The notes beneath the pieces are model-generated. The model did not search any database, was not told where the DNA came from, and saw nothing but the letters and a program-made list of their open reading frames with translations. From contig JAAOOA010000127.1 of assembly GCA_012861695.1 (NCBI GenBank), forward strand, positions 25,519,811 through 25,583,810: a stretch of DNA of 64,000 nucleotides, in the 5' to 3' direction. Made by a program: the position numbers and the translations under genes. This DNA comes from Trematomus loennbergii (taxonomy: Eukaryota; Chordata; Actinopteri; Perciformes; Nototheniidae). Positions 25,043 to 35,605 of this stretch are shown piece after piece (position 1 is the stretch's first letter; the number at the start of each line of letters is the position of its first letter).

Positions 25043-25815
25043 AGGGGCCCTATTATGCTTATTTTCAGGTTCATATTTGATTTGAGCTTCTACTGTGACA
25101 TGTCTCCATGCTTTAATGTTCAAAAAGGTCTTTATTGTTCTCATACTGCCTGTGTTGCAGCACCTCTTTTCACCCTCTGTCTGAAACCAGAGCCCAGTCT
25201 GCTCTGATTGGTTAGCTAGTCGGCTCTGTTGTGATTGGTTAACCGCTTAAAGGTCCCATGTCATGCTTTTCTGGTTATTACCCGTCCCCTTGTGTGTTAT
25301 GAAGGTTTTTATGCATGTAAACGGTCTGCAGAGTCACAAACCCTCAAAGTACACCTGTAGCGAGTAAAACTCTAACACAGAAAAGACCTGTCTATGCTGC
25401 CCAGAACGCCTCGTGGAGATTTCTCTTTTTCCATTTGTTTCTTCCGGGAACCAAAATGGACCAATCGCGGAGCTCCTCACACCAGGACCTTTAGCGTACA
25501 TTTTCAACTAACAGGGAGTCCCATTGACTTGCATAAAGCTCCCTGGTTGGTAATAGATGAGTTGGGATCGCGGAGAAATGTTGCGCTGTCCCGCTGTATC
25601 GCCGACCGGAAACCACACCATTAAGCCAGCTCACTGAGCAGCGAGCCTCGCAACATCCCGACCAATCAGAGCACACTGGGCTCAACAATGGAATTATGAT
25701 CAGTAGAAATGGCCATGACATGGGACCTTTAAAGATGTCCCGCCCTTAGCCTGTCACATACAATTTGTTGAAGCGCTAGCCAATAGAAGCATGAAAGTTA
25801 CATAGTGAGGTCACC
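25043..25815 (+). mobile_element. MITE family B, copy B2, split by a nested MITE C
   Basis: B2 starts AGGGGCCCTATTATGC after TTAA (25039-25042) and runs to 25250, is interrupted by element C (25251-25728), and resumes at 25733 with AGATGTCCCGCCCTTAGCC. Removing C and one TTAA gives the usual B order (GATTGGTTAACCGCTT then GATGTCCCGCC). Similarity to B ends near 25815, so the right third of B is missing. Confidence 0.85.
25251..25728 (+). mobile_element. MITE family C nested inside B2 (piggyBac-type, TTAA target)
   Basis: A 478-bp element with ends AGGTCCCATGTCATGC and, from the other strand, AGGTCCCATGTCATGG, nearly perfect 16-bp inverted repeats. TTAA flanks at 25247-25250 and 25729-25732 lie inside the B2 sequence, so insertion into B is directly visible. 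The well-preserved ends point to a recent insertion. The interior has CCAATCGCGGAGCTC and CGACCAATCAGAGC but no protein. Confidence 0.9.
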
Positions 25816-28800
25816 CAAAACCCCAGAAAGCTTAACTGAATCAATGGTCTAAAGATGGCGAGTTCCATATGTACAGACTGTTAAGCCCCTAGAGGGTTAT
25901 TTGTGAAATTTGATAATAGCTCCACCTTTTTACCTTAATCTTGTGGTTTTTAAGTCTTGGAATAAATGGTGCATTTAGAAATTGATTTGTGATTTAAAAT
26001 GTATTTGTAGAGCGCCTGGGTTTACATCATACTAAACTCATCTGTTGTTTTTTCAAGTCTTTAAAACATCATGATCATAAAGTTAAAATAAAGTGGAATT
26101 ATTTTGAAGATAAGAGAGCAATAAGAATAATATTAACCAACATAGTTATACAAAGAAATTATAAATGTTCTTATTAAATTACTCTATGCTGTGGGTCTGC
26201 ACTGATGTGTGGCCTTTATGAGATGCCATAGTGATGATGCTGCATTTCAAAGATAACACTTTCATTAAGCTTAAATAAATCAATTTAGGAAGGCAAAATT
26301 AAAATTACCCAGCTATGAACAATTTGAGGCATTCGCGTATTAGCAATCTGTAATTAAAGTGAAATGTAAAACCAGTTAGTCATGGCTCATTTAAGGCGAG
26401 AAACCAGCTTGAAACTTTCGTTCAAGGAGGGTTCAGAAAAGTAGTGTAGATACAAGTGTCTAGATACAAAATATAGGCACCGGAGAGGGCATGGTCAAGT
26501 TTCCAAGTACGGGTTTTTGATCAGGCTAAGTGAGGAGGATTTGCTGTGATCTTGATGCAGACCTGGCCAAGCAGCTTGAAGCGTGAAGCTGTGTTTAATT
26601 CCTTCAATGTAACTACATCTAATCCTGCACTCTTAATTTCACAAATTCTTGTTTCTCACGAATCACTGACTGCTTATCCCTCAGAGCCATGTCGTCGAGA
26701 TGAAATATTAAACACGCTGTAAACAGAGTGGACCCCCGTCTGTCTTCTGGTCATACAGGAAATGAAAGTTGAGCGTTAGCACGAAAAGGGCATTTGCTTA
26801 TTTGTAATACCCAAGGCACCACTCTGACTAGCCATGCTGGAAGGACGAGGACTGGGCAATAAAATGCAAGGACATCGGGCCCCCTCCCCACCACCACCAC
26901 CCACACATCGCCCTTCCCTCCACACTCACAATGAGGAGGGAAATGATGCGTTAAACACGATGGAGCCGCTCATTCTATAAAACAGCTCCATGAAAGAGAG
27001 GAGATAGTGCCGGTAAAAAATGCAGAAATGACACGTTGTTTTTCACAGTTTTCAGACACTGTGCCTGTTGTTTTATGATTATGAGCTCCACAACCGGGCA
27101 CAATGATAAATCTACTCGTAAATCTCTCCACAGAGTAGACGTAGACTAAAATCAACGACTTAGTAGCCGGTCAAAAATTCATCATCATGACAAAATAGAC
27201 ATGAGGATAGCATTGCTATTTCATATTTAATGAAAATTGTCTTGGCAACATCCGCTTGACACTCTGTTGTTACATAGTGCTTCTGTAACTTTCTGCTTGG
27301 CCTACATCACAATGTGGTGCTCTTCAATGATTCAACTGTGTAGCCAAGTGAGTGAGCTCCTTAAAGAAGCTGAAGGCACCTGGGAAATGCAATCATATCA
27401 AATGATATATTGTTTGCTGCTACGGTTTATCTTTTCCCCATGTGGACTCTGTAAAAGGATCTCCGGAAGCACCAGGAAACATCTCTATCACACAGAAGCA
27501 CACAACAATAATATGCACATTATCCACAATGTAGAGCGGAAATAGATTGAAGCAGAAATTGAATTGCTAAACCTTATTTGTCAGCGAACAAAAAGCAGAG
27601 GAGGGATGAAGTAGAAAAGAAGTGCAGCACCAGTGTGAGAGACGCTGACATTCTTCTTCGCCTTGTCTGGTTTTAATTGCTTTCTGCTTCCTTTTATTTC
27701 TCCGGCTGGCAGATAACAGTCAGTTCGCCTTATTGTGCACAATTCTGATATAAGTACAAAAACCATCATGTTGATATATGTCATCTTTATGTGGAAATGC
27801 ATCTTAGCCTTTGTGGTATTTTAATTAAATGTATATACAATGCTTAAGTGAATCACAGTAACTAGAGATGTCCCAAACCAAACATTAAGATAATTATTGA
27901 GGCAGATCTTGGCTTTTTTTTTTATTTAACTCTGCTTCTGCTTAGATAAAGCCAATTAAAATCCAATGCTTTCTTTACATAACAATACTTGTTTCTCCAT
28001 CTCAGCCGACAAATGGCAACATGGTAATTGTGTTAAGAGTAAGTACAAGTGCACACGTTTTTACTTCTACTCCACTACATTTCCAGCCAACCTATTTCCC
28101 TTTGTCTTTTGAAGGCAATTAGAACAAAGTGAATGAAAAACACAGAAAATATTCCTAACTGTCCGCAAGACTAATTAATAAAGATCTGTGCTGATGTCAA
28201 TCTGCGTTTTTTGCTGTTTTGCCCAAGGGCCCCGAGGTCGTAGAAACAGACTTATGTTATAAAAACGTTGCTCAAACACCGGGGCTGCTGATGAACCGGG
28301 TCACGGCTGACCACCTTTGCAGAATCACAGCACATTTAGGGGCTGTTTCCTTTAATTGTGCATCTTCCACTTTAGTAGAGGCAGCATTAGAGCTAAATAC
28401 AACCTGGTGATCAGCTGTCGGTGCAAATGTGTCCAAAATGAATCCATGTGTAGTTTGATGGTACAAATAACTACAGATTACATTTCGGAGAACTGTGAGT
28501 CAGTTGGATGGATTGTCTGCTGCCTCCAGACAGGACAGGTACATGAAAGCTAGGTGTTTGTTGTGCAGGCAGCGGTAGCGTCAGGGTCTATTGATTCAGC
28601 AGCTAGCTCCAAGCATAATCAAAGCCCATCCCAGAGGCAGCAGCGTCAGTGCTCCACTGCACTCCAATCATATTTACGCTTGATCACATCCCAAAGAGCT
28701 TGTCACCTTGGTGTTTTGTGACACTTAAACCCAATATATACACCCTGAACTTGTAAGGAAGAAGTTGCCCTTCTTCTCCTCTTCAGATAAACTGCAGGCT

Positions 28801-28847
28801 CAGTGCTCTCTGAATGAGATGTTTCAAACTGCCACCATGCAGCGCTG
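25816..28847. other. non-coding stretch between the inverted-duplication arms
   Basis: No gene is recognised. Segments such as 26200-26400 and 26600-26850 are rich in TAATTA-type and TAAT motifs and have the texture of conserved vertebrate enhancers, but that is an impression only. TTTTTACTTCTACTCCACTACATTT-like sequence at 28059-28085 is a small scrap of an old repeat also seen near 50330. Confidence 0.4.
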
Positions 28848-28851
28848 TTAA

Positions 28852-29252
28852 GGTTACAGAGGCCCTATTAACCTTTTTGGAGGTTTTCTCTTTCCTGTAG
28901 TGTGTTAAAAATGTTTTTTGTGCATTTAAGTAGTCTGCAAAAGGCTAATATCCCAAAGTCCCCTCCTACTTATGTAACATAATGACATCACTTTGTAACA
29001 CTGGTGCTTCTATTGTCTAGTGTTCAAACACATTGTACGTGATAGGCTAAGGGGCGGGACATCTCTCTTAAGCAGTTGACCAATCACAACAAAGCTGGCC
29101 AGCTAACCAATCAGAGCTGACTGGGCTCTGGTTTCAGACAGAGGGTGAAAACAGGCAGTATGAAAAAAGAAAAGAACATTAAAGCGTGGACACATGTCAC
29201 AGTAGAAGCACAAATCAAATATGAACCTGAAAATGTGCACAATAGGTCCCCT
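28852..29252 (-). mobile_element. MITE family B, copy B4
   Basis: This reverse-oriented B copy has TTAA at 28848-28851 and 29253-29256. Read on the minus strand it begins AGGGGACCTATTGTGC and contains GAAACCAGAGCCCAGTC, GATTGGTTAGCTGGCCAGC, GTCCCGCCCCTTAGCC and the right portion missing from B2. It is the B copy of the right inverted-duplication arm and lacks the nested C element. Confidence 0.85.
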
Positions 29253-29256
29253 TTAA

Positions 29257-29505
29257 TGCCATGCATTACCCCACTAGCCCACTAAATAAAACATGGAACA
29301 AAGCTTAGTTAGTGATGTGGATAAATAGCCTTGAGGTTATCATCTGGGAGCTTTACTGACTTCACATGGATTTACACACTATTTAAAACCACAAGCCTGA
29401 AAGCAAGAGTAATCAAAAGCACATTTTGGAAATGCTAAACAGATACAACCCTGTTAACACCTGCAGATCAGCAGACAGTGAAAGCAGCATTGTTTGAATT
29501 ACAGT
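29257..29505 (-). repeat. right arm (unique part) of the inverted duplication
   Basis: Reverse-complement partner of 24795-25038, with small indels and substitutions. It continues outward into sequence unrelated to the left arm; in particular the B left-end fragment found at 24698 is absent here. Confidence 0.85.
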
Positions 29506-32500
29506 TGCATGGGGTGAGACAGGACTTTAAATGTTGCATACTCTTTACTTTAGAGTAGGAAGACACAGATGTTGGAGATGTTGTCAAAGATCATAAACAT
29601 GAAATGATGGCACAGCTCTACTTCCACCCACTCCCTCTTTTAAAATCCTCTTGTGACCGTTAGTATTACCATAATAACTTGTTTATTGTATGGATTAAAA
29701 TAAACAAGTGCGAAATGAGGCCTTGATGTGCTATGCAGTAAAGTTAAGTCGGTCTAAACTATATATGATTAATTATTAAAGAATGTTTTCCGGATGTTTT
29801 ATAACAGTTAAATTATGAATGTTTACTATGCAACATTACATTACACTCACACACTGTAGGCCTTCACATGTAATATTCTCATGCCCTGGATGCATTTATT
29901 TTATTGCTCTTTCTACCAGACTGTAAACATACATGTCGCCAGGGAAATGGAAATATCACCTATATAGTGGAGGCTGAGAAAACAAGATTTGTTGAGAGTT
30001 AGCTCAAGCTGTCTGGTGTGTTCAGAGTCAGTGAGCTCCATCCAATGGAAACTCCGCTGAGACAAAGCAGTATCTCTGTCCTGTCTATCAGACTGCCCTC
30101 CACCGGCCCTATTTAGCTTCTGGGTTTCTCAGTCTCTCCTTTCTCAACTTTTCCTTTTTTTGTCCATCCTTTCACATTCTTGCTGCCTTGCCTTCAAATC
30201 CAAATTCTCCAAATGCACAATTATATGTAATTTTTTCATTACATTTATTTATGTAAAAGTGCAACCATAAGACCATAAGCTATACCAAGATTGAGGGCCC
30301 AGAAACATACAACATATTACTTCTATATTGAGTTATATGCCAACCCATCAGAGCAGACTGGGCTCTGGTTTCAGACGGAGGGTGAAAAGAGGAGCGAAAT
30401 CGAAATAAACGAGAGAAATAAAGAGCTTTTTGAACATTAAAGCATAAACATGTCACAGTAGAGGCACAAAATACAAATATTTATTCAAGCATAAGCTTAA
30501 CACCATAAGAGTTTAAAACTTTTTTCAAAGTGTGTCTCCATTTAAGCAAGGTTTGTTTTTTGGTGTGTTGGACATTGCAGCTTTTTCTTCATCAGGCAAA
30601 TCCAGCCTGTTGGCCCTGAAAATATCAATAAAGCAGTGTCACTGCTCCGTAACATCGCTGTGAAATGGAGCATGTCACATAGAGGCTTGACCCTGGAAAA
30701 GCAATTGATTGATAGATGGTCCGATGGATTAATGGCAGACAGCATTACACCAGAGACTGGCTGGCAAAAAGACATATCCGGTAAACTGTGTACGAATCGC
30801 CATTCTAGCCAACGTGCCCCTTGCTGTCAACCTGCATCTGTCTGGTGGGGCGAGTGATTGATGACAGCTGTCAGTCTGCTATCCGCTCTGCCTCGTCACC
30901 CCCGCTGGATGCAACTTCTGCCGCGGTAAGAGTCCATCTCCCTCTCCTGGCAGGTTTGACAGAGGAGAGCCACATCCAAAGTAGGTCTCACACTTCCAGT
31001 CAACAACAGATGCCCTGTATTTCCCTCTTGCCATAGAACCCGGTGTGGGGCTTTCAAGAAAGATGTCCTTATATTCTGATTGAAGTGATAAGTTTTCTAG
31101 GACAAGGACGACATTTGGACATTCAGAAATGCGATCACAGCCAACCCCACACTGTAGGAAGAATTGAGCAACTGACTGCATGAATTTTCCTTTAGCTGCT
31201 GCTACTAAAAAGAGACGTATAGAGACTAAAAGGAAAAGAGAGAAAAAGTCAGACAGGTAATGTCAAGTGAAAACCACAGCCGCTCATCATTACACACCAA
31301 CTGTGGTTTGGCTCTAAGTAAACCTGCCAGGATGACGACTGAAAGGCTTTGAATGTCATTAATTAATTAGTCTAAGTAAGATCACAGGCCTCAACATTCA
31401 CATCAAAGAAAGTAGCTCTACTTTCATTTTTGCTAGAAGCACCAGGGTGCAAGATGCAGCAGTGTGGGAAGGGTTATGCTATCTTGCTGTTGGAGTTAAA
31501 ACTTTCCAAACTGAATTAAAGAAAGACAGAAATCTCCTATGTTGGCTAAATATCAAGGCACTCATTTGTCAAATAGATTGCAAATGCACGGCATCTTTAC
31601 TCAGGCACCACAGGCTAGTGAAATGAACATTGGCCTGGATAGTCAACATGAAGAAACAAAGTAAAACATCTGTTTGGGTCTTGAATGATGGAATATTTTG
31701 TACATTTATATTACTCAGGGGGTCTTTGCTTATTCTGCATTGTATATACTTATAATTTGTATATTCATTTTCCTAGCATTTGCATTCCCAGTAGGAAAGG
31801 ACATATGCTAATGTTAATAACAATCTTTATCACACACCTTTAAAATTGTGCAGGTACGAATCATTGCCTTGGGTTTACCATCTGTTCAACCTCATCAGCC
31901 ACACAACTCATTTGGCTGCCAGCTGCCCATTGGCTGAGAGCCACAGCCATACAGTTATTCTCAAATAACTATATGACAACTTATTAAATCCTGTATCATA
32001 GAAACTACACACCTGAACATACTGATGCTACTTATCCAGGAAGCTTTCTTAGAGCGAAATTGGACGTTATTTGATATAAAGGTATCAGTCACGTATCACT
32101 CAGACATGTTGTTGCCCATAACTGTAATGCACCAGTGAACTTGATGATTCATGAAATTGATGATTGATGATTGTCCATAAAGCATCTTCTCCATACACTC
32201 CGTTCCTAGCACACTGTTACAGGGCGAGAGTGTTTTTCTTCCAGGCTATCAATAACTCATGACCTTCTGACGCTGTGCACTTCAGACTTTTACATGTTCA
32301 GACGACATAAAGCTAACCTAACATCATATAAATCTGTGCTTGTCGTATTGAATAGATCAACAATAGAGAAGTCAAACATAGCGTTTTAATTACTGTAGAG
32401 GAATTGCACACCATATGATGTATTTGAATGTTTTACTGCTACATGTATACTCCAGCACATACTATCTACATCACTGACTTTCTGTTTTTCCTTGTTTTAC

Positions 32501-32820
32501 TTAGTATTTAAAAAAAGGCTTAAGGTTGTGCTAGGGAGGATACACGTATGAATTAATGGACCCATCTCCTCAGCACGAATCGAAATGAAACACTGCAACA
32601 GTGAATGTCTTATCCCTATTGATTGATACTGAGGAGATCTACTCTATTTTTCCTAATTTAATCTCATGGATTGTGGCAGAAAATCTATTTCATGCATAGG
32701 AAGAGGTAAAACTTAAAGCAGATGGAAAATCCAGTCTTCACTAGTAATGTATTTCACTACGGGGTTGAAATTGTAAAAAAAAAAAATCAAACTTCTTGCT
32801 ATTTTCGGTAGCAAACCTTG
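29506..32820. other. non-coding stretch, no gene recognised
   Basis: No exon is supported. Minus-strand frame 30879-31181 (100 codons) and neighbouring plus-strand frames gave no recognisable protein. ATTAATTAATTAG at 31357-31370 is a homeodomain-type motif cluster. A B fragment lies at 30341-30481. Confidence 0.45.
30341..30481 (-). mobile_element. internal fragment of MITE family B
   Basis: Reverse-oriented B sequence with CAGAGCAGACTGGGCTCTGG, TTTCAGACGGAGGGTGAAAAG and CATGTCACAGTAGAGGCAC. Neither TTAA end is present. A 35-base GAAATAAACGAGAGAAATAAAG insert separates the two recognisable halves. Confidence 0.75.
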
Positions 32821-33945
32821 TTTTAATCATTTATTTGAAGAGGGACAATGCACATTGATGAACATTTTTAACAATTAATGCTTCAAAATGTAAATATGCC
32901 GGATTTGAGCTTTTAGCTAATTTCCACCCGTAGTCCCGTCACATACAACATTTAAGAACATGACATTTATATACAACATGCTAACATAGCAAAAATAAAT
33001 ACATGATGTGCAGAAAGAGCATGAGCAGCTCACACAAGCATTTACCACATGGCAGTACAATATAGCAGCTACGACATATAAAGTCCGAGAGGAGATACCC
33101 CTGTGTTAAAGTGCATTTAGCGGTGATTGCACGTTTGTTTGTTGCTCAACCATTCTCTGAGTTGACCTTTGAAGCTATTGAGAGTGGGACAATCCCGTAT
33201 CTCAGTTGGGAGGCTATTCCACAATGAGCTGCCCTTAATGGAAAGTACATTTTGACCGAAAGTGGTCCGTCTGTGGTGGACTTCACAGTCTCCTCTGGTT
33301 TCTGACCTAGTGCAGCGTCCAGTGTGTTTTTTGTGGATGAATTCCCCTAAGGGAGGGGGGGGCCAGTCCATGTAAACATTTATTAAAAAAACTCATACTT
33401 TTAAAAGACTTAAAATTGTCAAAACTCAAGAAATGGTGTTTCTCAAGGATGGTACAGTGGTGGTATGAATTAGGCTTTCTGTCAAACACCTTGATAGCTC
33501 TCTTGTACAGCTGTTCTATGGGTTTCAGGTTTGTGGCACAAGCAAACGACCAGTTTGTCAAACAGTATTCAATGTGTGATAGAATCATACAGTGGAGGTA
33601 TGACTTTGCAGCATTGACAGTTAAGAAAGGTCTGATTTGTTTAAAATGTTGCAAGTTGAATTGAATGGTATTGGATACTTTCTTAATATGTTTCTTATAA
33701 GTCAAGTTCGAGTCCAGTATGACTCCAAGATACTTGAAGTGGGAGACTAGTTCTAGTTCTGCTCCGTTTAAAAACACGTTGGATCCTTCCATTTTGACTG
33801 GTCGTTTACTGAACATCATGCATACTGTTTTTTTTACATTTAACTGTAAGTAAATGTTGTTCAGCCAGTGTTGAACCTTGTCCAAAGCATTAGAGAGACA
33901 AGATGAGATAATTTCAGTGTTTTTCCCATGTACAAAGATGACCGT
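32821..33945 (-). pseudogene. 5'-truncated LINE (non-LTR retrotransposon) with decayed reverse-transcriptase C-terminus
   Basis: Two overlapping minus-strand frames (33307-33885 and 33117-33371) translate to the C-terminal part of a LINE ORF2. They carry LNVKKTVCMMFSKRP, HFKYLGVILDSNLTYKKHI and SHIEYCLTNW, typical of the region after the reverse-transcriptase catalytic site, then SLWNSLPTEIRDC and a short conserved tail. The frames meet at a run of G (C on the coding strand) at 33353-33361, where slippage of one base probably broke the reading frame. Upstream, TVIFVHGKN is readable to about 33945 but the YADD catalytic motif that should precede it is absent, so the copy was truncated there. 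Below the stop, a 3' UTR of about 300 bases ends near 32821 with TCTTCAAATAAATGATTAAA. The clade looks jockey/CR1/L2-like; it cannot be active. Confidence 0.85.
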
Positions 33946-34015
33946 GTAAATGTGTGGGGTGTATCTTTATATATATCAATTATTCAGGTCAACTTAAACC
34001 TGCAATATACTGTAA

Positions 34016-34315
34016 CGGCCCGTCCACACGGCGGCGTGCGTTGAAGCTTCAACGCTTCTGCCCATTCACTTTGAATGGGGTGACGTCACACTTTGCCGAA
34101 CTGCATTGTGGGAGCGTCGCTTCGCGTTGCTCGCTTCAAAAGTTGAGCAATGTTCAACTTTTGAAGCTTCGACGGAAGCGTCAGCCAATCTAATCATATG
34201 CCAGTACAAGCTCTAGCCAATCAAACCGCGTGCTTGTGTGTCCGGGGCGGGAGATTCATGTGATTGGTTGTTGGTCGAGCATCAGACATGCCCACGCCGC
34301 CGTGTGGACGCTGCG
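34016..34315 (+). mobile_element. MITE family F, copy F2 (PIF/Harbinger-like, TAA target)
   Basis: This 300-bp element lies between TAA at 34013-34015 and 34316-34318. Ends CGGCCCGTCCACACGGCGGC and, from the other strand, CGCAGCGTCCACACGGCGGC are strong inverted repeats. Inside are an 18-bp perfect palindrome at 34038-34055 and a 14-bp stem with 7-base loop at 34133-34167 (GCTTCAAAAGTTGA paired with its complement). It is CpG-rich and lies about 70 bases from the LINE truncation point. Confidence 0.88.
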
Positions 34316-34318
34316 TAA

Positions 34319-35307
34319 CAGATCATTAGCTCGAAAGTGGTATTTGTATATTTCTATCTCTTTACCCTTTTTGCAAAGGTCTTGGCATTGTCAGCATTAA
34401 AACACAACTTCGCAAGTAATAAACATCATAGACTTTTATTTTCTTGTCGAGTGATTTTTCAAAACCTTCAATTCTTAAGTTTGTCAGGTTCAATGTTGTG
34501 CAGTGTACAGTGAAAGATAGTGGCATGCAAAACAACCATACTAAAACAGAGTATATCTTCTTAAATAAAGTCAAAACAAACTCATATAGCTATTTATCAT
34601 GAGGCATCAAGCCGTAAAGCTCTGTATATCTGAGGGTAAAATGATGCAGATTCTCCCTGGACTTGTTGTTAGAAGATATGGCTGTTTGTATGAGCAAGTT
34701 CCCTCTGGTGACTTTTTTCGCAGGGGATTAAAAACATAAATATGGTTGGGGAATCCAATAACAATGTGCAGTGAAGGGAGAATACACATCATCTACACCT
34801 CGCAAACACAAAATGTCAGCAAGCATAGCTGCAGCTGTAACCTTGGCAATGACAATAACGGCTATTAAAATGGAAATGATGACGGCTTTACCCTGTGGGA
34901 TTACCATGTCTGATCTGTCTGTGCAACACCGTTAGAGTCATCAGTAGCTGGAATCATAAACCCTATTACAATGTGATCATAATGCCAGCGCCACCAGAGA
35001 TTGATTACCTCGTAAACAGTTTACAGAGTTTCATATTGAGTTCCAACAAAGGCTAACCATGCTAACACAAGAATCAGCATTCGTCTGAACCCACATTACA
35101 GCCTCATACATGGCACGATTAACCGTGGTTGTAACGTGGAAGCCATATTTAATTTCCATAAGCTACTTTATTAGCTTTATCAATAATACCACAATAAATA
35201 AAATAATAATTGCTCCGCTTCCTGCCTGGTTATTGGCATCAGTGATTACTTATTTCCTGTGGTTAATATTTCACTTATGTTCTGTGTGCAGCCTTACAAA
35301 ACTAATA
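34319..35307. other. non-coding stretch, nothing recognised
   Basis: AT-rich with no supported gene; sequence such as 34850-35060 is low in simple repeats but carries no recognisable signal. Confidence 0.5.
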
Positions 35308-35605
35308 TTGCAGTGGCTCAGTCAGTAGGGGCTTGGACTGTGAGTCGTAGGGTTGCCGGTTCAAGTCCCCGACCAGACCTCTTCTACTTGGAGAGGTCCC
35401 AGTTCACCTCCTGCCCTGCCGTGGTGCCCTTGAGCAAGGCACCGGACCTTCCACTTCCCCCCCACTCCCATTGCTCCCCGGGCACTGTACAATAGCTGCC
35501 CACTGCTCCTATACTAGACTCCTGGTACTAGGATGGGTTAAAAGCAGAGAACACATGTCACTGTGTGTGCTGTGTGCTCTGCATGTGAGACCATTAAAGA
35601 GGGTT
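35308..35605 (+). mobile_element. tRNA-derived SINE
   Basis: The head carries RNA polymerase III promoter elements: an A box in TGGCTCAGTCAGTAGGGG (about 35314-35331) and a perfect B box GGTTCAAGTCC (35358-35368), about 30 bases apart as in tRNA. The body follows with GTGCCCTTGAGCAAGGCACC, GCTGCCCACTGCTCC and GATGGGTTAAAAGCAGAG, familiar from teleost SINEs. The 3' end is near TTAAAGAGGGTTTC. It is not a functional tRNA gene, since the cloverleaf 3' half and acceptor pairing are missing. Target duplications are not clear. Confidence 0.85.

Noticed and set aside
35314..35368. A possible tRNA gene with A and B boxes
   Set aside because: The acceptor stem and 3' half do not pair and a SINE body follows, so it is a SINE head.
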